This document shows positions 27,101 to 39,746 of a stretch of 64,000 nt of DNA, piece by piece. The notes below the pieces were generated by a model. The model was not told where the DNA came from, did not search any database, and saw only the letters and a program-made list of their open reading frames with translations. Position 1 is the stretch's first letter. The number at the start of each line of letters is the position of its first letter. Source of the DNA: Atherinomorus stipes. Taxonomy: Eukaryota > Chordata > Actinopteri > Atheriniformes > Atherinidae. Both the position numbers and the translations under genes were made by a program. The stretch covers positions 1,984,001 through 2,048,000 of the forward strand of contig JALJCO010010476.1 of the NCBI GenBank assembly GCA_023101725.1, in the 5' to 3' direction.

Positions 27101-27435
27101 ACCTGCGCTCCTGTAAGTTTATCTAAAACACCTTTTGCTCCTAATCCAGCTGTCCTCCTGAGTATTGGGTTCTCGCAACATCTACTTATCATTAACGAAG
27201 GTTTTGCTGCCGTTCCACTACGGGGGGAGGGGGAGAGTCTGTTTATTCATCAAGCAAACACTACATTACAGTCTCCAGCTAAATCTCACTTGTTCCTTTC
27301 CCATGAATAAAAACTGAGTGCCCCCCCAAATCTCCTCCTCCCTGTAAATGGGATACAAAAGAACAGTCCCAAAGTAAAAAAAAAAACACATTTTCTGTTG
27401 AATGCTGCATTGAAACAAATGATGCAGCATTAAAC

Positions 27436-27480
27436 TTGACCAATCCCTGCCATCCGCACCACATGGCAGGGATTGGTCAA
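27436..27480. repeat. Perfect 18-bp hairpin with 9-base loop
   Basis: TTGACCAATCCCTGCCAT (27436-27453) is followed after CCGCACCAC by its exact reverse complement (27463-27480). It does not match the ends of any element nearby. It could be a template-switch mutation, a remnant of a larger palindrome or a structured RNA site. Confidence 0.9.
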
Positions 27481-27746
27481 TTTGCTTTACATTTCTGCGT
27501 GCAGATGTTGAAAATTCAAATAGAATTTTCTAAAAAATTATTTTTTTTTTCTTTTTTTGCATGTTGACTTTTGTCTTAGCTTTCACATGGCAAGTCTTTT
27601 AATGATTTTACCTTGATTTAATCTTCTCTTAATATGCTCAAGACTAGATGTTTGGCTTAGATTTAAGGTTACATTTAGCATACCTAAATCCATACGGAAA
27701 TTTACATAACATTTGGGTACAAACATAATTTTAAATCATAACTTAA

Positions 27747-28388
27747 AGGTTGAATATGTAATACGGACAGAACAGCGACATCACGTGTGTCTAGGTTGTA
27801 GTTGCAACAGCAGAAAAACAACTCCAGCCGATGGGATGCCAGGCTCACTGCCGATACGCAAGTGACCAACAGTCTGCAGCATGTCCAACAAGAGGAGTTT
27901 ATAACTGACAGCTAACGTTAGCCATGTTAGCCGATCCAGGAGGAAAGTCACCATTTCCGTGTTTTGACTCCGTGGAAAACTTTGTGTGGGTTCATTTAGT
28001 GAAGTCTTCACCTAAATTTACTCCAGGTTTTGCTCTTCTCAGGTCACTCCTCCTCCTCAGAAACAGATAACAATATCTCCAGGGCTCTGAAGCAGCTGCT
28101 TCACTCGTCATCTCCACGGTTTTCCCTTGTACAAGCCTGACTATGACCAAAATATTGTTTCCACACAGAGATCGTATTTGGCAACCTGCAACGGCGGCGT
28201 GTATTGGCTCATAGAGGTAAATAAAATGCAATTATCGAACCCGTCAAAATTTATTTTATAATTATTTTTAGGCTAAATATAATTTTCCTGGGAAATGTAC
28301 TTTCATTCTGCACACCCCCAAACGACCTGTGGAGGTATTATTTTTTTTAAAAATATAGCTTTTAATAAAAATGTTCCATATTCAACCT
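27747..28388. mobile_element. TTAA-target DNA element
   Basis: Inverted ends AGGTTGAATATG and (C)ATATTCAACCT are flanked by TTAA (27743-27746 and 28389-28392). The 642-bp interior is GC-richer than the flanks and has no intact transposase. The TTAA duplication suggests piggyBac- or Kolobok-type mobilisation. Confidence 0.75.
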
Positions 28389-28725
28389 TTAATACACAAA
28401 TACGTTTTACAATATTCAACACACAACCATACTTAAGAGGAGGGAAATGGTGTTAGCTGTTGCAGGTGTTAGCACTCGGACGCACCTGAAATGAGCAATG
28501 TGGCGTTTGGCTTACGGATTAAGTTTAGACCTGATAAATGGAAAAATCTGGTTTCCTCAGTCAGAGAGATATGTCTGATCAAACAGGAAGCTCTGCTGTC
28601 ATTCATGTGAACAAACTAATTCCCCTCTCCATGTTGTTTCTCCTTACAACCCAAAACAGAGACAGCCTGTTCCTTACTTCCTATGCAGTTGGAGCATGCC
28701 ATTCACCAGCAGGGAACTCAATGTT

Positions 28726-28914
28726 TTGGTTTTTTTTGTGGGTCTAGTGGCCTTTATTTGACAGTAGACTGACAGGAAGGGGGATCAGAGAGAGAGAGAG
28801 AGTGGGGGAGGACATGCAGCAAAGGGTCCAGGTCAGGAATTGAACCTGGGCTGGCTGTGCTGCAGCCTCTGTACATGTGGCGGCTGCTCAACCAGTTGAG
28901 CTAAACACCACCCC
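28726..28914 (-). mobile_element. tRNA-derived SINE with 14-bp target duplication
   Basis: On the minus strand the head reads TTTAGCTCAACTGGTTGAG (A box) and, about 45 bases later, CAGGTTCAATTCCTG (B box), the internal Pol III promoter of a tRNA-derived SINE. A CTCTCT-rich middle and a CTACTGTCAAATAAAGGCC tail ending in an A-run (T-run on plus) follow. Flanks GGGAACTCAATGTT (28712-28725) and GGGAACTCCATGTT (28915-28928) match at 13 of 14 bases. The structure is complete. Confidence 0.85.
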
Positions 28915-29325
28915 GGGAACTCCATGTTAAAGTTTAAACTCCTCGTAAAACTAAATACATCCCTAGAGCGGATATCTCTGGTAGAAGATTTCACACAAAT
29001 ATACAGGTATTTTGTAATGGGCAGCAAAAGTTGTATAAGTTATTAATTATATTCTGAGCCCAACCGAGTTGTGTACAGGTAAGTTCACACCATGACCAAA
29101 TATTAACTGAAAAGCATTGATGGCAGTTTCATTCTTTGTATGATTTTAAATAAAAGCATCACCTTGGATGTTTAAACGGCACATCGAAATGTAGAGACCC
29201 AGCATTTGGTACTACCATTTAATGTGTTAGTGAGTTGTTTCAGATGCTGACAGACTGATTATACAGAAGTCAACAGCTGATGAGATTTTTGTTGATTCAC
29301 CATGCTATCAGTATTATTGGGTACT

Positions 29326-29346
29326 CCCCCCCCCCCCCCCCCCCCC
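29326..29346. repeat. Poly-C run of 21
   Basis: An uninterrupted C tract; its length is likely to be variable or misread. Confidence 0.9.
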
Positions 29347-29556
29347 GTCAAATACACTCATTCATATGTTTTTATTTTATTTTTTATTACAGAAATTGTA
29401 AAATGCTACAGCTTTCATCATTTATTCAAATGAAACCAGTACTGAGTAGATCAGTCCTTTTCCATACAAATGCTTTTCTTTTCCAAAGTAAGATTAGATA
29501 GATGTAATAAGTATTAAATATGATATGGAAAAGTGCTAGCAGGTCTGTATGATGCT

Positions 29557-29977
29557 AGCCTGGCATGCCAGCATGCATTGTATGAGATACACTGGTCTCA
29601 AATTTGAGATGAGAGTTGGGATGAACAGGAACAAAGTGAACTACAGAGAACCAATCGGAGAAGCACTGAAGTGATGCAACCATCTTTTTGTAAGAGGAAA
29701 GCCCCCAGAGCAGCAAGTTGTTGCGTTTAAAAAAACATGCCCAGCTCATTTAAAAGATTAGAGAGGGTATCATCATTGCTCCTCTGCGGCCACCCTCTTG
29801 TCTGTTACGGTTACAGAATGAATCGCTGAAAATAATGTACCGCAAAGTCCCGTCTCCCGCGCTGATTGGTCCAGCTTATTTTTTTACCGAGGTGGAAATT
29901 GGTTTACACTGGAAGGTGACCAGACTGACTTCCCGTGAATCTCATACATAAGGTTAAACAGACTGACATGCCAGGCT
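29557..29977. mobile_element. Unclassified inverted-repeat DNA element
   Basis: The ends AGCCTGGCATGCCAGCATG and (inverted) AGCCTGGCATGTCAGTCTG agree over most of 19 bases, and inner TATGAGAT blocks also mirror each other. The interior has a CpG-rich, CCAAT-bearing patch near 29850. No clear target duplication was found, so the superfamily is unknown. Confidence 0.6.
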
Positions 29978-30719
29978 GGTCTAATGAACTGTTGTTTGTG
30001 AAAAGTTCTTCAATAAGGTATGTGATACATCAAACTGGTATATCCTGAGACATGATCAATGCTAAAATGCTGACAGGCTTTGATTATGTTTGTCCTCAGA
30101 GAGGCATTATCTTCTAGCAATATTTGCACAATGCTTCATCAAATTGTACATCCTGTTCAAACCATCAATGGATGTCAACAAATTCACCATAAAACAGATA
30201 GGAAGAGGAGGAAAAAAAAACCCTCAATGCTTCTGTGAAATATAAGCTATGCCTATGACTCAACTCAGTAAATCATTTGTATTAAATTTCACACAATGAT
30301 TTATTGTTTTTACTCAGAACTGGTTGGTCCTTGTATGTCTCCACATCATAATGGGGCAGGAAGTCACTTTGAGCCACAATTACTTCTATCACCTCCATCA
30401 GTCAGATATCTGCAGTCAAATCAAATCAAGCCGGCTATAATTCTAACTGTATTTCATGGCATTTATCAACTCTACACACAACTTGTAAACTTAATATCTT
30501 TGGCAACATTTTAACATAATTTAATGTTGTTTTGATCAATTCTTAGTTATGAAAATTTATGCCTAATTGAGCAGGTGTGAGCCTTTAACAGATTTTTAAA
30601 AAGGTAATGAACCATGTTTCCATAAAGAATTGTTGCACTAGAAAAAGCCTCCAGAAGTGTCTCCATAACTGAGCTTCTTTGCTTTATATTGCCGGTGTGC
30701 AGCACTTTACTGCAGAGCA

Positions 30720-30757
30720 CACCAGTTTCTGTATATTGAGATATACAGAAACTGGTG
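30720..30757. repeat. Perfect 17-bp hairpin with 4-base loop
   Basis: CACCAGTTTCTGTATAT (30720-30736), loop TGAG, then the exact reverse complement (30741-30757). It is not part of a recognised element. Confidence 0.9.
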
Positions 30758-31505
30758 GAAGAGGTCTTTACTGACAACATCCCTACAAATGAGATTTGGA
30801 GTTTAGATGATAATGAAAAGTGCTGTCACACGCAGCTGCGAAATCTCAGTGCCCAGTGAGATTCATTTGAGCTCTGACTGTCAAGGCCATATCATATGAA
30901 CATGCATAATTTTCACATGTAACCAACCAAACCGTGTTCTGCGGACGGTGTGCAATGTCATCCTTAAAGGGACAACACGCAAGATTAAGAAATGAGACTC
31001 GCAAGTGCCGCAACTGGCGCTGCAGGTAACTGCAGCCACCAGCCAAGCAGGCACAGGAGTGCGCACAAACTGCAGCTATAACGTTGTTTACTATGCTGAT
31101 GAAATCTTTTTCTTCGTAGCGCCACTTTTTAGTAGTCTTTCAGTTGATCTGTATTGTTTCCTGACGGCAGAAGAATCCATAACTATCCCTTGCGGTGTTT
31201 GAATTCACCATGACCATCTTCTTCCTGTATCAAAACTGCCGGGGATGCGTATGCCACGTCAATTGATGTCACATCAACTGGACAGCACAGGATATTCGGC
31301 CACTGAATCGCAGCGCATTATGCTGTATTATAAAGTACAGTTTAGATAATAACCTTTTGCATTATTCTAATAATTTGGAACTGAATAACATTTGATATTG
31401 ACACAGCTCCTTTGAGTTGAGGAGCAAAAATCAGCCAGGATTTACAGCGTAAATGTGTACACCATGTTTCCAAGTATGGAAACTCAAATGGTAAACACTG
31501 GAAGT

Positions 31506-31875
31506 TAGGGATGCAGCGATGATTTGTGAATCGGTTAAAAATTGGTTCAAACTAGTTAAAATGTCAATCGATGTAGAAAAAAGACAATCGATTTGCAACA
31601 GCCTGTAAAACCGTGAATGCACAATACATAATGCAGTATTTCCCCTTTATTGACTTAGTCATGGGGGGCCGCCACAGCTATATCATTAGAGCCATCGCGC
31701 CACTGTTTCACACGGACAATGTCAATATTTCTTAATCGAAGCTGCATTGTCACCTCCTCACCATTGAATTGGATCGCATCATTCTAAATTAACCAATATC
31801 GTCCATGAATCAAATCAAAAACCATGAATTGTGATATAAATCGAATCGTTGTTAAACCGAATCGTTGCACCCCTA
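31506..31875. mobile_element. Degenerate hAT-like element
   Basis: The ends TAGGGATGCAGCGAT and ATCGTTGCACCCCTA are inverted with a few mismatches, and inner AATCGATT-type blocks recur in both arms. The flanks do not show a matching 8-bp duplication, so the element is older or rearranged. Confidence 0.55.
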
Positions 31876-33052
31876 TCTGACATCCATGTCAGGTTACAAT
31901 ATTCAATGACACTTAAAAAAAAAAAAGGCCTCATAAAAATATCAGTTTAATGTTTTTTTGTGTAAATGGTCAAACACAACCGGAATAAAGAAAAAAAAAG
32001 AGAAATACATATTCCAACTATATCCTTCATATTCCCAAGAACCAAATCAAATTTATAAAAAAGGCTGAGAACAATTTATGTATCTGAAAAAAGTCAAATG
32101 TATCATTGATAAGACACTAAACTGTTATTATGGTTACTGAATCCACATAAAAGGGAATCAATCTAAGTACTACAGACTTCTGTGCTTTAATTATGCTTAA
32201 GATGAAGCAGAAAGAAATAACTGGGCCTTTGATTATCCATGTGACACTGTTTGGTTGAATTCAGTTTGGATAAATGCCAAAGTGCTAGGGAGGTAGAATT
32301 TGTTAATTAAATGAATAATTCTGAAAAAAAAAAAAAAAAAATGCAGGTCATTAAATAACCCTGACTCGAGCTAGAGAAATGGCATGTGCTCTTCACTAAC
32401 TTAATGTGCAAAAAGGAATACATTGAGACCGACTCATTTCAGCACAGCTTGCAACAATCAGTGGTGGATGCTATTAAAGAAAATCAGAGCAAAAACTGAA
32501 TTCTTATAAGTTGCAAATGCAGCACATAACAAATTTGCAAAAATTTATGATTGAAAAAAACAGTCACACAAGACGCCAGAGAGGACAAGTCTCAGCAAAG
32601 GAACACACTGAGGGAATGAAACCATGACATGCTAGTGTGTCTGTCCTTGTTTGGGCATCTGGGCAAGCTAAGTGCAGCTGGGAACTACAGTCACGGAAAC
32701 AGACATTTGGAGAAAAAGCAAAAGCAAAATTAAGGCAGACAAGGAGCAGTCAAGAATACTAAGGGGAGGGAATTTTGCAGATGAAAAGGCAATAGAAGGA
32801 AGAAAACTTGAAAGGTAACACAGCTGTAGAATAAACACTTACCACACACCCACTCATTCCAAGCTCCAGCCCTAACCATGAATACAACAGACTTGCATGT
32901 TTACATCGACAACGCGATCCCTGGAAGGACTGCCTCTCAACAATCACAGGAAAACCTCACTTTAAACCAGAGGGGACGGGAAAAAAAAAGAAGTAAAGAA
33001 CAACACTCACACTCGCCGTGTGTTTGACATACAAGTTTTCATTCTTACTCAC

Positions 33053-33250
33053 CCTTTTATGTGCCTTTCCACTTCTGTACCGCCTAAATACAGAAGAATG
33101 ATCATTTTACAGTCTCAACTCTTTAGCAGGAATCCCCGCTGAGGCATGTCTCACTCATTCTGAAAGCAACAGCTCAGGCAGGCAACTCGCTCTTCCTGCT
33201 TGCCTAGAAGGATATCTGCACTAACCGGACGAGCCACCGAGGAATACTCT
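33053..33250 (-). other. Candidate alternative first exon in pkp4 intron 2
   Basis: Just downstream (in transcript sense) of the start-codon exon lies a transposon-free, GC-richer stretch ending in a near-consensus donor on the minus strand: AAAAGG followed by GTGAGTAAG, GT at 33052-33051. It contains no long open frame. If transcribed from a nearby promoter it would splice to the exon at 11933 and give an N-terminally shortened or re-started product. The 5' limit is arbitrary. The evidence is only a donor and base composition. Confidence 0.2.
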
Positions 33251-33562
33251 AGGGAAGGAAATGACATCGGCAGGTGCTCCCTCCTTCCCCTGTTCCTTCC
33301 TCATGTAAACAATACCCACTTCCCTGCTACTAATCTATATGAGACTCGTGTCTGTTAATTGATAACAAATACCAGAGAGCTTGTTTCAGAAACATTTTCA
33401 AAGTTAAGCTTAAGCCAAGTTGTTTTGTGGAAGATGAAATTAATCAAAACACAAGGGGATTTTAAATCCTTACTGGGAGCAAAATATCTTTTGCCCAGTT
33501 TGCCCTGTTCAGGATTTCCAGGAATATTGGAGAACTGGAGTGAAGCCACAGAGAAAAGGAAA

Positions 33563-33600
33563 GTGTGTGTGTCTGTGCGTCTGTGTGTGTGTGTTTGTGA
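33563..33600. repeat. GT-rich microsatellite
   Basis: GTGTGTGTGTCTGTGCGTCT and following GTGTGTGTGT form an interrupted GT repeat. Confidence 0.8.
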
Positions 33601-34086
33601 GTGACCAAAGGGGGTGTGGATGAATCACAAAGGGACAGGCGGTGTGGAGTGAGGCAGAGGGCACGTCTCTCCTCAAGCTCTTGAAACCCAGCTAGAGTCG
33701 TTCTCGCTGGTCGCTCACTGATGCAACCCAGGCCGTGACTACAGCCAGTAAATAACCAGTAGCTCCAAGTCAAGCTAATTCCACTTCAGAGACAAAATAA
33801 GTTATCTCCAGTGAACATTCTGCAACAAAACATCATATTCCATGGGAAAAAAACTTTCTGGGTCCCACAAATGCAATATAGTAATACTATAAACAGTCTG
33901 CATAAATTAGAAAAAAGTCATGCGCAGCAGCCCTGTATGATACAGCATGTGTCATCAGAAAGCTTACTGTTCTATAAATGTCACGCTCCATAAAGAGTTT
34001 ATACTGTCTTTAACAGGGCCATATTATCAGTGATATATCAGGAGCAAAATTAGCTGTTTGCACAGTTTCATTTTAAGAAAAGCTAC

Positions 34087-34215
34087 CTGTTCTTTGACAG
34101 AGGCCAGGATGTTGTTTGCTGTGTTATCAGCCTCCATTTTGCGGCCAGTTGAGCTGTTGCGGATGGTCAGCAGAAGCCCCTCCTCCTTCGCTGGGCTCTG
34201 CTCAGGAGCTGGCAT
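34087..34215 (-). CDS. pkp4: pkp4 coding exon with start codon (residues 1-43)
   Basis: The exon runs 34220-34087 on the minus strand, with acceptor TGTCCACACAG before 34220 and donor CAG followed by GTAGCT after 34087. It carries five UTR bases, then ATG at 34215 with G at -3. The 43 codons start MPAPEQSPAKEEG and end NNILASVKEQ, ending in phase 0. MPAPEQ at the start and ILASVKEQ at the end are the conserved PKP4 N-terminal blocks; the acidic/polar stretch between them is variable in the family. This N-terminal head precedes a short coiled coil that continues in the next exon. The start is secure because it matches the orthologous start and lies just inside the acceptor. The frame also runs past the donor into the intron, but that extension lacks any similarity. 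Confidence 0.93.
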
Positions 34216-37200
34216 TCCTCCTGTGTGGACACACACAAACACACTATGATATGGTGACCACAGTTGCTTGGCTGACAAATCATATGCATGTATTAGAATG
34301 GGTGCATGCCTGTGTAAACACACTTCCCTTCATAAATACTCACTTGATTCAACCCCACCCCGTTGCACACTGGCAAGTAACGCTGAGAAGTGACTATCAG
34401 TGGTCACACACCATACCAGCGACACACAAACATACACCCACACATGCCATATGGCCCAAAGAGAGGGACTTTCAATGTTTTACGTCTGTGACAGTGCAAA
34501 TGAATGCCATATGGCACTGAGACAGCACATGACTTACATATGATTTGCATATTATTTGAGCAATTGAAATACAAAAACTGTATCTGATGCTATGGGGAAG
34601 TTGCAGGAGATGAGAGCATGGCTGAAAAAAAACAAAAAACAAAACAAAACAAAAAAATAGAATCAGCAGCCAGGCAGAGGCGATAAGGTGCTCCTGTCTT
34701 GCCTCTCTAACCTCATATCCAGCACTGAAATATAAAGTAGAATGAATAGTTATGGCCTCATTATATCTGTTGACAGAATGAGTGTCAAGAGAACACTGCT
34801 CAAGGTGGATCCAGATTTACTGGAATCAGCCCGCTCCACCAGACAGGACAGCTAAAGGCTGCGATGGATACATCACAAATTCAGAGCTGCAGACCCGAGG
34901 AAAGCTAGGCATCTAACAACACACTACATACATAGCTTAGACATGCACTGCTGCTGTTTTCTACAAGCTATGTATGTGCATGTCACATGTAAAAGGTCCC
35001 CAAACACTTGGAAGAAATGTGACCCTGAGGTATTCTGGGAGCATGCTACCAAAACAGTGTGAACCAATCAAGGTGCCTGAGCGGTACAGAACCGGGTGCC
35101 AGCCCTGGTCTAGAATAACAGATAATGTTTTATTATTGCAGAGTGTGTTAGTCCACACAGGATATTCCAGGAATCCCCTGGTGTTCGCCTTTCAGATTCC
35201 TTTCTTGTTCATTCATAGTTTTTTAACATACCCACCAAATTCCCTCCCACTTCCACTGCAGCCATTAAGTCAAGGACATGGCACCTAATACCAAGAAAAC
35301 AGGACAAGCTGTTTGAATCTGACATTGCTCCTCCTTCCTGAATTCTGTACAGACACGGAGGAGAACTACGCAGATGTTATTGAGGCAGTCCAGACTAAAA
35401 CTGAAAGACTGTGCCAACTTGGTCAGGCTAGATTTTTCTGCTTTCTCTTTCAATGTTAAAGGACAAAGAAAGGTTTGCAAGTGGATAGACACTTACAAAG
35501 CTCCTAGCTTTATATCATTTAAGAAAATGGGTCTTGCCAGACTTGGCCTTTCTGTAACCTGCCTTCCATCAAGATGTTACTCAAGAAAATTCCTCACTGT
35601 GACCAAAATCTGTGTATACAATCTGTGTAATTCTCAGCACTCTTAACTTGTTTGTGAAAAAAGTGCACACCAAGCAGAACGTAGGAAATGAGCCACTAAA
35701 AAAAAGAAAGAAAAACAACAAAAGAAAGTAAGAATAAACATGCTTAAAGCACCATTAAGCAGAGAAAAAACCTCAGTGCGAGTCTGAGCCTACCTTTGAA
35801 ATTCCCCATAATGTCTGCTCCAGAATAATTTCACTCTGTCTGACTTTGACTTCTCAGGAGCTTTGAAATGGACTGAAGACAATAATGTGGCTGCAAAACT
35901 AACACAGTCCTATAAAAACACGGCTGACTTGTTTCTCAACATTTCTCTTTGCATTTCACTCCTAAAACCAAGGGGAGAAAACTTGCTGAAAAGCCTGGCG
36001 GTTGAAGCTTTACTTGTGACAGTTCACACACACCAAGCAAAAACCTGAGAAGTAGGTAAGAAGCAAAGGAGGTGAGCCCAGTCTCTACAGGTTTAAAGGC
36101 TGCTGTGTCTATGGATCACATTACATAGTCTCAACAGAGCAACTATGACCTCATTCTGGTCAAAACAAGAAGGAAATCCAGTATCTCATTATTACCATTA
36201 TGGCTGCTTCACAGACTAAAAACAAACCGTACAACAGCAAGATAACTGCTCATGACAAACTAGATTTTATTCAGTTATGTTTTTGTCAAACTAGTCATAA
36301 TACACAACTTACGAGACACTCATTGTAGTAAAAACTAAATCTCTCTTTTTAGAGTAATATAATCCCCAGTGTCTCAAGTTTGCCAAGAAAAGTCTCAGTC
36401 TGACCCCACCCTAACTTACTGGATCACATGATCTGATCTGCTGACCTCAGACTTGGCAGTACTCTGAGATTCTTATACAACCACTTTTTGTGTGAAACTG
36501 TCTTCCCAACTAAATACAGTGTATGGTGCAAGGGAAGAGGAAAACGAAGTGACTGCAGCAGTGTTTGAAACCATTTCTGTTTTGTGTAAAACCTTACAGA
36601 AACAACTCTGCCATATTGCACCAGCTTAATCAAAACACATAATTTAATGAGTATCCTGATCTCCCCTAAAGCCATCAGTGCCTTTGTGCCGCCTCTCTCA
36701 AGGAGTACTTCAGTTGCAATCTAATATCCACCTGAGCTACCTTTACATGTACACATAAAAACAGGTTAATGGGAGAACAGTTCAGAGAAGGAAACGCAAC
36801 CTGTTGCAACACAAAACCCTAACTGTGATAACATGCAGCTGCTCAATACATTTCTCTTTGGACATTCTTAGCCAAAACTGCATGATTAGGTGTGTAACCC
36901 TGCTTTTAACCATAAAACAAGAAAAAATAGCATTCTTCTTTTATTTAGCATGTTTTAATTAACTTGTGCAACGAGATGTCAAGCCCTTTAGAGGAATAAA
37001 TTATAATATAGCAGCATTCTGATTGTAAAACAATGTGTTTTAACTCCAGAATAAGCAAATGATTAATTTTTTGTCCACAAATCAACAAACCAATAAAAAA
37101 TGAATAACAAGCATAAACTTATATGAAACATGAATTTGTTTGCATAGCTGCACCTTCACTCACCCCATCACACACACAGAGGTCAACACCTGCAGACCAA

Positions 37201-37949
37201 TGTACATGTCTCTGCAGATAACCTGAGTAAGAAAATGATGAACAAACATCACTTGAGAGTCACTATAATTCACTTAATAACTACACCATAAAAATAAAGA
37301 CATTTTGAGATCATTTTAAAGGAGAACGCCATGTAGTCTTTCTGACTTTCAAGTTTTTGCCATCCTATCCACAAAGCACCTCAGATGAATATTATGTTGA
37401 ATCCAGGAAGCACCTCGACACAAACAATTCCTCTGAGTCTGATGAAAAGTTTGTTTAAAATTACAAATCTGCTGAGTATTATGAGGTAACCTTTGCTGGA
37501 GCAACACATCAATTTATATAGATTTAATGACCATAAACTAGTGGTGTTGATTGAAATTGAAAATATTGATTGAACATCAATACAGCAATCATTTGTAAGA
37601 AAGAGCATGTTGAACTGTTTCTAAATATTCTGAACTAAAACCAACAATTTTTCTTTTTAATTTGATAGGGAAAATGTCAATGTTGTTCCATATGACCTAT
37701 ATATCGAATATTTTCTGTCAGAATCTAAACAGGGGCAAGGTTTACAATATATCTTGCTTTAGTGGACACTTATAAAATGTATTTTCTCAGTTTTCTTTAC
37801 ATTATGTGAACATTTTAAAGCTTAATTTACAGAGTGTAGCAGTTTATCTTTGTTTAAAGCTTGATTTTCAGTCAAATGCCTTTGTCATTTACATATTTTA
37901 GCTGCTTTTTGTGAATATTCATGGAGATTAATGGAAGTGATTGCGTTAA

Positions 37950-38501
37950 AGGTAGAGTCCGAAGTCCCCACAGCATTTCTGTTTGCAAACAGCAGCATTC
38001 AAACTTAGCGCCCCTCCCTCTCAGGCTAATGGCCGCCTGATTCTTCAGCCTATTCAGCTTCAAGCCTCATCTTCAGAGCTCAGAAGCAGGTAAAAGCCAA
38101 ACTAATATCAACCCTGGTTTTCCAACTTGCATTATCTAAAGCTAATACCTTTTAATAATACCTAATACCTTTTCTTCGGTGCATCCACCGTTTTTTCTTT
38201 CTTTTTTTTTTTCCTTCGAGAGTTCGAGTGACTGGCGTTTGCTCCAATAATGAGCTTATTTCCACACAGCTTCATGCTCTTAGCTCTGTCATTGGCTGGT
38301 GATACAAACAGAAATCTCCACCCAGAAACGTCTCGAACACACCAAAACAAAACGAAAGAGCAAATTACAGGCAGGTGGAGAGAAAGTGGCATTCAAATGC
38401 ACCACTGCATGCGAGTAGAGGCCCAAAGGCGCGGATTGAGACGGATTTTACTTGCACAAGTCTAACATTTATTTTCAGGGAGGGGAACTTCAGACTCTAC
38501 T
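37950..38501. mobile_element. Probable TTAA-target DNA element
   Basis: Inverted ends AGGTAGAGTCCGAAGTCCCC and GGGGAACTTCAGACTCTACT match at most positions. The left flank is TTAA (37946-37949) and the right flank reads TTTA, one change. There is no coding capacity. Confidence 0.6.
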
Positions 38502-39728
38502 TTTAGATAAATCAGTCTGTAACATTGTTGAATTGATCCAAATTAAAGTTGAATAAAAATCATATTGTGGCACAATGTGGGACAATCATCGTTAAACATT
38601 GAATCATTATTTACTGAAACAATATAACACTGTATCATGATCACAATTTTGATTTACACCCTTAATATCCATAGGGTCACTAAAAAGTTGCTTCCAGTTC
38701 CAACAAAACATTTATGCAGAAACGTAAGATTTTCCTCAATGAATGCAGCTGAAACTGCAGAAGAGCCCAGACAAAATGTGGTACTCTTATCAGTGACTCT
38801 GACTGTTATATAATGAAACCTTCTTTTTAGAAGTCATCATTTTTATGTGTTCAATCAGAGAAAGTATGAGTTTTGTGTTTGACGCTTTATGTTTCAAACC
38901 TTTTCTGGTCATTTTCCCCCTAGAATGCCTACCAATGGCAAACCCAAAATAAACTGAGAGATTAATACTTGACTTTAGTTTCTTTGGAACAGACTTTTAA
39001 CTTTTTCCCATAATCAGAATCACTTTAAGTGTTACATGGACTGGGTACCAGATGTCTGAAGACATTGATGGAAAAAGACAAATGGTGTGTCATATTTGCA
39101 ATAACATGCCATAATGATTGGTAGACATAACCAGACCACAGCTTAACATCTTACCAGGTCCTAGTAAATAAGCTTGCCTTGCCAAGTCAAATTTGATAAC
39201 AAATGCACAAGGAATGATTAATTTGCAAAGCTACTGTATTTCATATATGTCAGGGTGCTCCTCAGTATCTGTGACAATATATTTGAGAAACAATTATTTT
39301 ATGTGAAATGTTTTACTGAAGTGAACTGCTAGGAGCTTTGTCAATAAAACACCTTTTGTCAGGAAAATATTACCAGGAGGCTGTTCAGATGTGTTGTCTA
39401 AGTATAATTTTCTTTCTTCTTTTTTTAAAACGGTTTTAATTTGATAGACTGGTGGTGTGATAAGCGCACCCACTCTGTTTTATCACATCGCAAAATGCTT
39501 TGCATCAATTATTGCATTGGAATTTGCAAAACAATAATCATCCAAAGTTCCTCCCAACAATCAGGGTTTTATGGCAGGGTGGCAAAACAGAAGAAACTTA
39601 AGTGAAGAGGTATAAAACAAATCACCAAGAGAAGAAAGCATTTAAAAGATTATGAGCTAATGAGACACAACTGAACTATGCCTGGCAGACACCTGGCACT
39701 TATTAACAGCTGGCTACTGCTGCAGAAA

Positions 39729-39746
39729 GGGGGGGGGGGGGGGGGG
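39729..39746. repeat. Poly-G run of 18
   Basis: An uninterrupted G tract. Shorter C runs of the same kind occur at about 22756-22766 and 47042-47054. Confidence 0.9.

Larger units (their letters stand above)
11934..34086 (-). other. pkp4: pkp4 intron 2 (about 22 kb)
   Basis: This interval separates two securely read coding exons. It contains hAT elements (13.4, 16.3, 24.1 and 31.5 kb), TTAA elements (22.8 and 27.7 kb), an unclassified inverted-repeat element (29.6 kb), LINE relics (14.3-15.6 and 19.3-20.6 kb), a SINE (28.7 kb) and a candidate alternative exon (33.05-33.25 kb). In 12.0-13.3, 17.2-19.2, 20.7-21.9, 24.2-27.7 and 31.9-33.0 kb I see no element I can name beyond short simple repeats. 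Confidence 0.9.

Noticed and set aside
30964..31330. TTAAAGGGACAACACGC as a TTAA-element end
   Set aside because: No inverted partner was found; GC-richer sequence alone is not enough.
34027..34086. Extension of the pkp4 start exon past 34087
   Set aside because: The frame continues only into the intron after a good donor, and the next exon supplies the conserved continuation ELQFERL.
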